Source: Synergistaceae bacterium | GTDB lineage: Bacteria > Synergistota > Synergistia > Synergistales > Aminobacteriaceae | Assembly (NCBI GenBank): GCA_012523155.1 | Contig: JAAYJB010000374.1 | Location: 1-5,730 of the forward strand | Direction of reading: 5' to 3' | Length of the DNA stretch: 5,730 nt | Part shown: piece by piece, positions 1 through 4,165 of the stretch | Numbering within the stretch: position 1 is the first letter of the stretch | How the letters are laid out: every line of letters starts with the position of its first letter | Notes under the pieces: generated by a model | Seen by the model: the letters and a program-made list of their open reading frames with translations, nothing else | What the model was told of the DNA's origin: nothing | The model's database searches: none | Made by a program: the position numbers and the translations under genes

Positions 1-190
1 GGGGGTGAGGACAAATGCACCCGGAGGGGGTACTCTGGCTGCAGGCGAGGGGAGGACGAGACAGGGAGAGAATTTCCGGGGCAGGAAAAGATGGAAAACC
101 TGGAGACAGTCAGGGGAGGAAAAAAGGGGGGATTTCATCCCTGAGGATTCTCCCGAGAGAAAAAAGATTTCTGTAGAAAACCTGTGCTGA
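1..190. other. Purine-rich stretch, no supported gene
   Basis: The + strand is strikingly rich in G and A here, with G runs near 1-5, 25-29, 49-52 and 130. One + frame is open from the window edge to a TGA at 188-190. Its conceptual product is a low-complexity Arg/Gly/Glu/Lys-rich string with many AGG/AGA codons, and I recognise no family. On the - strand a frame starts with ATG at 138-136, after a GGGAG about 10 nt upstream, and stays open to the window edge. It is Pro/Ser-rich and equally unconvincing. Either could be a fragment of a neighbouring gene, but composition alone could produce both. I treat it as intergenic. Confidence 0.4.
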
Positions 191-202
191 ATAATACAAA
201 AC

Positions 203-230
203 TTGTAAAAAAAAAAGTTTTTGCTATGAT
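203..230 (+). promoter_or_regulatory. Sigma-70 promoter with extended -10, upstream of pspA
   Basis: A -35 box TTGTAA (203-208, 4 of 6 consensus) and a -10 box TATGAT (225-230, 5 of 6) lie 16 nt apart. TG-C directly before the -10 box makes it an extended -10, which compensates for the weaker -35. Transcription should start near 236-238. The spacer contains a run of ten A (207-216), and the inverted repeat AAAACTT (198-204) / AAGTTTT (215-221) spans the -35 box and spacer, so an operator or a length-sensitive spacer is possible. It is the only convincing promoter I found in the window. No sigma-54 -24/-12 element of the kind driving E. coli pspA is visible. Confidence 0.65.
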
Positions 231-312
231 CAAACAGATAAACAGGGAAGACTGAACGAGGTCTGCCTGAGAAAACAAATACCTGCCAAAACGAACCGCC
301 CGGGGAGGCAGT

Positions 313-372
313 GAAGAGGAATCCAAAGCCCCACTGCCGGCAGTTCCCCCTCTTCGGGGTCTTCCTGACCCC
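313..372 (+). repeat. Adjacent inverted repeats in the leader
   Basis: GAAGAGG (313-319) is a perfect complement of CCTCTTC (349-355). Inside it lies the 12-nt palindrome ACTGCCGGCAGT (333-344). Directly abutting is GGGGTC (356-361) / GACCCC (367-372) with a 5-nt loop, so two helices could stack coaxially. Competing pairings exist: GGCAGTG (307-313) with CACTGCC (332-338), and CCCC (347-350) with GGGG (356-359). No U-tract follows, so this is not a simple intrinsic terminator. Confidence 0.45.
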
Positions 373-383
373 CGTTCCTGACC
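362..383. repeat. 9-nt direct repeat TTCCTGACC, period 13
   Basis: TTCCTGACC occurs at 362-370 and again at 375-383. The first copy overlaps the 356-372 hairpin. Two copies 13 nt apart could be protein binding half-sites or a local duplication; nothing else supports a binding role. Confidence 0.4.
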
Positions 384-407
384 GCTGAGTTTAATGAAAG
401 CAACAGG

Positions 408-440
408 CCGGCTTGGCATCACTCTCCATTTTAGAGCCGG
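408..440 (+). repeat. Inverted repeat CCGGCT...AGCCGG in leader
   Basis: CCGGCT (408-413) and AGCCGG (435-440) are perfect complements around a 21-nt loop. An alternative helix uses positions 418-427 against 445-453 (one bulged base) and cannot coexist with it in a simple fold. A T6 run at 461-466 follows 7 nt after that alternative helix, so together they look like a weak attenuator. Confidence 0.3.
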
Positions 441-475
441 AAGAGGAGGTGGTACGATAATTTTTTCTGCTCCCT

Positions 476-494
476 CCGCCTCAGGAGAAGGCGG
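476..494 (+). repeat. Small hairpin CCGCCT/AGGCGG in leader
   Basis: CCGCCT (476-481) and AGGCGG (489-494) form a perfect 6-bp stem with a 7-nt loop containing AGGAG. It lies about 90 nt upstream of the pspA start. No U-tract follows, so it is not a terminator by itself. Confidence 0.35.
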
Positions 495-586
495 GATGCG
501 CTGACTTCGGATACCTCTGGCCCCTGTGGCCTGCACGGAATGGGGAGAATGTACAAAATGACAACTACAAAAAGGGTGGGGAATGT

Positions 587-1267
587 ATGAGTATTTTTAA
601 CCGAATGGCGGATATCTTCAAGTCGAACGTGAACGAGGCTCTCGACCGTATGGAGGATCCGGAAAAAATGGTGAAACAGATGATCATCGAGATGGAAGAA
701 GGGCTCGTCAAGGCCACTTCCGGCCTGGCCAAGGCCATGGCCAACGAAAAGAATCTCCAAAAGCAGCAGGCTGTGGCGGCTAACCAGGCGCGGCAGTGGG
801 AGGAAAAAGCAACCATGGCCCTCAAAGGGGGGAATACCGACCTTGCGAAACAGGCCCTCTCTAAAAAGGTCGTTTACGACGGCCAGGTTCAGCAGTACCA
901 AGCAATGGTGACCCAGGCATCCAACACCACGTCTCAGCTTCGGATGCAGCTTGATACCCTCAAGGGGAAGCTGGACGAAGCGAGAATGAAACAGTCGACT
1001 CTCGTCGCCAGATCCCAGACGGCGAAAACCCAGAAGGAATTTTCCACCATCCTTGGTACCAACGTGGGGCAGGGGGCTTTCGCGAAGTTCGACAAGATGG
1101 AGAAGAAGATCGAAGGCATGGAAGCGGAAGCAGAGGCTTTCTCAGAACTCTCCGGAGAGGGCCCCGCAGATGACCCCTTCAAGTCCATGGAAAAGGATAT
1201 GCAGGTTGACGACGAGATGGCGAAGCTTCTTGAGAAAATGAACCTTGGAGGCGGGGCAAATGCATAA
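587..1267 (+). CDS. pspA: PspA/IM30 (Vipp1) family protein, ESCRT-III-like
   Basis: This 226-residue protein has the length and layout of PspA (222 residues in E. coli). It opens with an amphipathic segment, MSIFNRMADIFKSNVNEAL, followed by DRMEDPEKMVKQMI, matching the E. coli opening and its AEDPQKLVRLMI. Nearly all the rest is charged helical coiled coil. FDKMEKKIEGMEAEAEAF (about 168-185) corresponds to the conserved FESFERRIDQMEAEAES block. The Gly-rich tail follows a short helix, DDEMAKLLEKM. Family members assemble on the cytoplasmic face of the inner membrane as rods or rings and repair or remodel it; in Enterobacteria PspA also inhibits PspF, which is not present here. ATG 587 is preceded by a G-rich, non-ideal ribosome site (574-581). 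The stop overlaps the next gene, implying translational coupling. A YjfJ-like subgroup is possible. Confidence 0.93.
   Translation: MSIFNRMADIFKSNVNEALDRMEDPEKMVKQMIIEMEEGLVKATSGLAKAMANEKNLQKQQAVAANQARQWEEKATMALKGGNTDLAKQALSKKVVYDGQVQQYQAMVTQASNTTSQLRMQLDTLKGKLDEARMKQSTLVARSQTAKTQKEFSTILGTNVGQGAFAKFDKMEKKIEGMEAEAEAFSELSGEGPADDPFKSMEKDMQVDDEMAKLLEKMNLGGGANA
1247..1262 (+). promoter_or_regulatory. Ribosome site inside pspA deciding the YbjN-like start
   Basis: GGAGG (1247-1251) sits 8 nt before ATG 1260-1262. The longer option, TTG at 1245, would overlap this site and has no Shine-Dalgarno of its own, so ATG 1260 is preferred. The start lies within the last codons of pspA, giving an 8-bp overlap. 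Confidence 0.8.
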
Positions 1268-1718
1268 GTTTCCTCTGTTCAAGGACGGAATCAATGAGGC
1301 GCTTCTGAAAAGCGTGGAGCAGAAGACGGACGCCTGGCTGAAGGAACTCTTCGATGAAGGGGACCTGACAAAGGTGGACAACATCACGTCCTTCTCCTTC
1401 GGCAGCGCCACTATCCAGGTAATGGTGGTTCCGTGGCATTCTGAGGACGTCCTCGTGAAGGTCTTTTCCTACCTTGCTGAAAACGTGGACCCCTGCAAGG
1501 TTGCCGGAGATTTTCTTCGGCTGAATTCTGACCTGCCCCTGGGGCGGTTTTCCCTTATCTTTGATAATACCGTCATGTTCTCCTGTTCTCTGCCTGCGGC
1601 GAATCTCGACAGGAACGAACTCGTGGGGGCTCTCCAGACGGTGGCTGTTTACGCGGACCAGTATGACGACATCCTGAAGGAGCAGTACGGCTCCGAACAC
1701 TGCGCCAAAATCCAGTAG
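1260..1718 (+). CDS. YbjN/CesT-like domain protein
   Basis: This 152-residue protein has no signal peptide or membrane segment and should be cytoplasmic. The alternation of strands and helices, together with the segment FLRLNSDLPLGRFSL (85-99), the strand NTVMFSCSLP (103-112) and the helix LDRNELVGALQTVAVYADQYDD (about 116-137), fits the YbjN family, which shares its fold with CesT-type type III secretion chaperones. Members are usually small dimeric peptide-binding or regulatory proteins of uncertain function. There is no secretion apparatus here, so an effector-chaperone role is unlikely. Sitting between PspA and a membrane-anchored GIDE protein and translationally coupled to pspA, it is more plausibly an adaptor or chaperone for one of them (inference). 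Family assignment is by recalled pattern, moderately sure. Confidence 0.75.
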   Translation: MHKFPLFKDGINEALLKSVEQKTDAWLKELFDEGDLTKVDNITSFSFGSATIQVMVVPWHSEDVLVKVFSYLAENVDPCKVAGDFLRLNSDLPLGRFSLIFDNTVMFSCSLPAANLDRNELVGALQTVAVYADQYDDILKEQYGSEHCAKIQ

Positions 1719-1729
1719 GAGAGATAATC

Positions 1730-2518
1730 ATGAATATGACAGCTATTGTTGTGGGAGCCCTTGTCGCCGTCCTGGGAGTTTACCTGGCCGTGGTGCAGAA
1801 AAAGAAGACCGAAGGCATTGTGATAGAGCTCAAGTTCATGAAGCCGATCTCCCTTCCGGAGATTGTAGCGAATATGGAAAATCTGGAAAAGGAAGGTCTG
1901 GCCGAGGGGTACCGGGATATGGTTCAGACAAACGGAAAGGTTGTCACTGAAGAAGAGGTGACGGCCCCCTACAGCAACAAAGTCTGTGCTTATTTTGAGG
2001 CCACGGTGACCCGGGAGTACGAAGAGGAAGAAGTTACCAAGGATAAGGACGGAAACACCCAAAGGCGCCGCGTCCGCCGTTCCGAGGAAGTCGGAAGCCA
2101 AAAGAGTGACGCCCCCCTCTATCTGAAGGACGGTGACGTCAAGGTCGCCCTCGACCTCGACGGAGCGAATCTCCAGCTCAAGGATGGAATCGACCGGTTC
2201 GAACCCTATAAAGACGACAATACCTACGAGTTTTTCGGTCTTCGTTTTACGAACCATGCGGGAGCGCGGACCATTGGCTTCCGGTATAAAGAGCAGATCA
2301 TCCCCCTGAATCATCCCCTCTACGTGGTGGGAGAGCTTCGTTCCTCCGCCGATGAACTTCACATCGGTAAGCCCTCAGAGAAGGGAAAACCTTTCATCAT
2401 CTCTGTGAAGTCAAAGGACGAAGTGACGGTTGGGGAAGAGAACAAGGCGAAGATGTTCCTCTACGGCGGCATCGCTCTCGTGGTGGCGGGAATTGCTATC
2501 GCGATAATCTGGATGTAG
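1730..2518 (+). CDS. GIDE/MULAN-type domain protein with two TM helices, no RING
   Basis: The 262-residue protein has a hydrophobic helix at about 3-22, a soluble middle, and a second hydrophobic helix at about 242-261 reaching the C-terminus. The middle carries GIDE-family features: an acidic then Arg-rich stretch (EYEEEE, then RRRVRR at 112-117), APLYLKDGD (128-136), a central beta-rich part, and LYVVGELRSS (about 197-206) followed by IGKP and PFIIS. In eukaryotes this domain lies between the two TM helices of the mitochondrial ubiquitin ligase MUL1/MULAN. The C-terminal RING is absent here, so ligase activity is not expected. KKK (24-26) directly after TM1 suggests the domain faces the cytoplasm, where PspA is. 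AGGAGAG overlaps the upstream stop at 1717-1723 and supports ATG 1730. Function unknown; a membrane anchor or sensor for the neighbouring proteins is inferred. Confidence 0.75.
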   Translation: MNMTAIVVGALVAVLGVYLAVVQKKKTEGIVIELKFMKPISLPEIVANMENLEKEGLAEGYRDMVQTNGKVVTEEEVTAPYSNKVCAYFEATVTREYEEEEVTKDKDGNTQRRRVRRSEEVGSQKSDAPLYLKDGDVKVALDLDGANLQLKDGIDRFEPYKDDNTYEFFGLRFTNHAGARTIGFRYKEQIIPLNHPLYVVGELRSSADELHIGKPSEKGKPFIISVKSKDEVTVGEENKAKMFLYGGIALVVAGIAIAIIWM

Positions 2519-2536
2519 GAAAGGGAGGGCATAATC

Positions 2537-3745
2537 ATGATGGTAAGAAAAAAATCCGGAATAATTTTTGCTTTAATGGCGTGTATTCTGCTCTTTGCGG
2601 GGTCGGTCTGGGCGGCTGATCCGGGATATTCGAAAAGCTCTATGGGTCCCAAGCTCACTAATGGCATAACTGAAGAATTTGTTGCCATGGTACGGGAAGA
2701 CGAGGCCATCCAGAAGGGGAAGCCCCTTCGCCTCGGCAGCGGCATAAAAGACGGCGACCTCGCGAAACTTGCGTCCCTGGCGGATGTACTCACGGGGCTC
2801 GAGATCGAATCCACCGATCTGACGGATCTTTCTCCAATTTCCTCCCTTACCGGCCTCACATATCTCAAGCTGGATCGGCTCAAGGAAGTGAAGACCCTCG
2901 CGCCCCTTGGCGCCCTCGTCAATATGAAAAAGCTTGTCATCAAACAGGGTGAGTACTCCGACCTCGCTTTCCTCACGGGGATGAATGACCTTGAGGAGCT
3001 CGAGTTTTTCATGCAGCCGAAGACTATCAAGGATATAACCTCCCTTCAGGGAAAGACGAAGCTGAAAAGACTGATCTTCAACGGCGCACCAATTACGGAC
3101 ATATCCCCTCTTGCCGGCCTTGAAGCCCTTGAGGAACTCAATCTTTACATGACGAAAGTCGAAGATCTCTCTCCTCTTGCCGGACTGAAGAATCTGAAGA
3201 AGCTGAGCCTGTACTCCATTCCCGCAAAGGATATGACCCCTGTGGGGAATCTCACAGGACTGCAGGACATCTGGATTTACGCCACGAAATTCGAGGACTA
3301 TTCTCCCCTTGCGAAACTCGTCAATCTTGAAAGCCTGAGAGGGGGCCTTTCCAAGCTTGACACTCTGGAGTACGTTGCATCCATGCCCAAGCTGAAGATT
3401 GTGAGAATGATGAGCGAAGATATCATTCACTTTGCGCCCCTGGCGAAATGCCCCGACCTGGAGGAGATCTCCCTCGAAAACGTGACAGGAGTTATCGACC
3501 TCACATCCTTCAGCAGTCTTGCGAAGCTGAAATCTCTGAATCTGCAGCGTTCAAAGATAAAAAATCCCGAGGGGATTCTCGGCCTCGAGCGACTCGAGAA
3601 GCTGTACCTTCAGAAGACAGAGGGAATTGCCGATTTCTCCGTATTCAAAGATCTGCCCAGACTGAAGTATATCTATGTCAAGGGCGACCAGTATCCGAAG
3701 GAGCAGATCGAGCCCTATGGAGAGAAGGCAAAAGTAGAGAAGTAG
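2537..3745 (+). CDS. Exported leucine-rich-repeat protein, internalin-like repeats
   Basis: This 402-residue protein starts with a Sec signal peptide: MMVRKK, a hydrophobic core at about 8-24, and a likely signal peptidase I site VWA|AD after residue 26. LMAC (13-16) resembles a lipobox but sits inside the core, so lipidation is less likely. About 13-14 repeats of 22-24 residues follow (roughly 70-395). They have the SDS22/internalin pattern L..L..L.L....I.D.SPLA.L, clearest around FNGAPITDISPLAGLE and LYMTKVEDLSPLAGLK. Such solenoids bind proteins. There is no LPXTG anchor, TM helix or extra domain, so the product should be periplasmic or secreted. GGGAGGG (2523-2529) supports ATG 2537; ATG 2540 is nearly as good. 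It follows the GIDE gene by 18 bp, suggesting co-transcription and perhaps an extracytoplasmic sensing role. The ligand is unknown. Confidence 0.88.
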   Translation: MMVRKKSGIIFALMACILLFAGSVWAADPGYSKSSMGPKLTNGITEEFVAMVREDEAIQKGKPLRLGSGIKDGDLAKLASLADVLTGLEIESTDLTDLSPISSLTGLTYLKLDRLKEVKTLAPLGALVNMKKLVIKQGEYSDLAFLTGMNDLEELEFFMQPKTIKDITSLQGKTKLKRLIFNGAPITDISPLAGLEALEELNLYMTKVEDLSPLAGLKNLKKLSLYSIPAKDMTPVGNLTGLQDIWIYATKFEDYSPLAKLVNLESLRGGLSKLDTLEYVASMPKLKIVRMMSEDIIHFAPLAKCPDLEEISLENVTGVIDLTSFSSLAKLKSLNLQRSKIKNPEGILGLERLEKLYLQKTEGIADFSVFKDLPRLKYIYVKGDQYPKEQIEPYGEKAKVEK

Positions 3746-3770
3746 AGTGCCCTTTCCTCAGAAGGGGTGA

Positions 3771-3780
3771 AGGAGGTATG
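3771..3780 (+). promoter_or_regulatory. Abnormally close Shine-Dalgarno at the HTH gene
   Basis: A perfect AGGAGG (3771-3776) stands only one base from ATG 3778, too near for normal use. No start codon lies at the proper distance downstream; ATA at 3790 is the nearest in-frame near-cognate. GGTGA (3766-3770), 7 nt before the ATG, could serve instead. CCCTT (3750-3754) can pair with AAGGG (3762-3766), partly hiding it. Translation may be weak or regulated. Confidence 0.5.
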
Positions 3781-4068
3781 TCAAAAAAAATACTTGATGA
3801 AAGAGAAAAAATCCTTCCCGGGGGTAAAATCCTACGGAAAGGGCCTTCAAAGGCGGAGATGAAGATCCGGCTTCGTCTTGACCCTTACTCCCTGACGAAA
3901 AAGGAGACCGAAGTCACCCTTTTGCTGCTTGAGGGGTGGAAACGGGATGAAATTCTCGCGAGATGTTCCATCGGCAACAACACCCTGAAGTCCCATATCC
4001 GCCAGATTTATCGAAAGTTGGGGGTAGCGGACCGAACCGGTCTCTCGGAGAAATTCCTGAATTTTTAG
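3778..4068 (+). CDS. Stand-alone LuxR/GerE-type HTH protein
   Basis: The 96-residue product is a short basic N-terminal tail (1-35) followed by a complete LuxR-type helix-turn-helix. LTKKETEV (39-46) is the first helix, LLLEGWKRDEILARCSI leads into the turn, and NTLKSHIRQIYRKLGVADR (68-86) holds the recognition helix and the conserved Y-KLGV-R signature. There is no receiver, autoinducer-binding or other sensor domain, so it resembles GerE-like effectors or the detached output half of a response regulator. It probably binds DNA as a dimer. Upstream in-frame sequence belongs to another frame of the LRR gene, so ATG 3778 is the sensible start despite its odd ribosome site. A run of eight A lies at codons 3-5. 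It sits 32 bp after the LRR gene and could be an autoregulator of this locus (inference). Confidence 0.82.
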   Translation: MSKKILDEREKILPGGKILRKGPSKAEMKIRLRLDPYSLTKKETEVTLLLLEGWKRDEILARCSIGNNTLKSHIRQIYRKLGVADRTGLSEKFLNF

Positions 4069-4081
4069 TTTTCAGTTTTTT

Positions 4082-4138
4082 CCCCTGCGCTGGGAGTTCA
4101 ACCCCGTCCCGTATCCGGATGAACTCCCTGCGAAGGGG
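4082..4138. repeat. Large imperfect hairpin between the two gene blocks
   Basis: GGGAGTTCA (4092-4100) is perfectly complementary to TGAACTCCC (4120-4128). Outside this 9-bp stem, after single mismatches, CGC (4088-4090) pairs with GCG (4130-4132) and CCCCT (4082-4086) with AGGGG (4134-4138). This gives 17 pairs with two single mismatches and a 19-nt loop. A T-rich tract (4062-4081) precedes it and no T-run follows on either strand, so it is not a standard intrinsic terminator in either direction. It ends 12 nt before the next ribosome site (4151-4156). An mRNA stability element, a translational control hairpin, or a dispersed repeat unit are possible. Confidence 0.7.
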
Positions 4139-4165
4139 CAGCAAAACAGAAAGGAGCGATACCTG

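Larger units (their letters stand above)
237..586 (+). promoter_or_regulatory. Long structured 5' leader of the pspA transcript, class unknown
   Basis: About 350 nt separate the predicted start site from the pspA ATG with no convincing ORF on either strand. The stretch holds several perfect inverted repeats (313-319/349-355, 356-361/367-372, 408-413/435-440, 476-481/489-494). A longer-range match also exists: GGAAGAC (246-252) can pair with GTCTTCC (359-365). Several pairings are mutually exclusive, as expected of a switching leader. I compared it from memory with TPP, cobalamin, FMN, SAM, T-box, 6S, SRP, tmRNA and RNase P signatures and found no fit. It could be a cis-regulatory leader, an unrecognised small RNA, or intergenic DNA with GC-rich chance pairings. 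Confidence 0.4.

Noticed and set aside
262..298. TPP-like CTGAGA...TACC...GAACC order
   Set aside because: The short words occur in order, but the rest of the THI element (the pairing arm around TAAT..CAGCG and the AGGGAA end) is absent. pspA is not a thiamine gene.
444..467. T-box-like GGTGGTAC followed by a T-run
   Set aside because: Only a partial match to the T-box core. The following CCGCG is missing, there is no recognisable Stem I or specifier region, and the downstream gene is not amino-acid related.
415..535. Sigma-54 (-24/-12) promoter for pspA
   Set aside because: TGG at 518-520 with TGC at 532-534 has GG-to-GC spacing of 14 instead of 12. The other GG candidates have no GC at the correct distance.
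135..536. 133-codon open frame on the - strand over the leader
   Set aside because: Low-complexity product with no family resemblance. It overlaps the promoter and structured leader and has no good ribosome site.
431..901. 156-codon open frame on the - strand antisense to pspA
   Set aside because: Shadow of the strongly biased pspA coding sequence; the pspA frame is clearly the real one.
2552..2587. Lipobox (LMAC) in the LRR protein
   Set aside because: The cysteine at residue 16 lies in the middle of the hydrophobic core, and a good signal peptidase I site (VWA) follows at 24-26.
2573..3430. 285-codon - strand open frame antisense to the LRR gene
   Set aside because: The + strand frame has a signal peptide and regular 22-residue repeats; the antisense product has no recognisable feature.
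3448..3777. In-frame upstream extension of the HTH protein
   Set aside because: It runs through the LRR gene in another frame, is rich in Arg/Ser with no domain, and would require a start inside a well-supported gene.
4051..4080. Intrinsic terminator after the HTH gene (AAATTCCTGAATTT plus T runs)
   Set aside because: The only stem directly before the T tracts is 5 A/T pairs lying inside the coding end, and the tracts are interrupted. Too weak to call.
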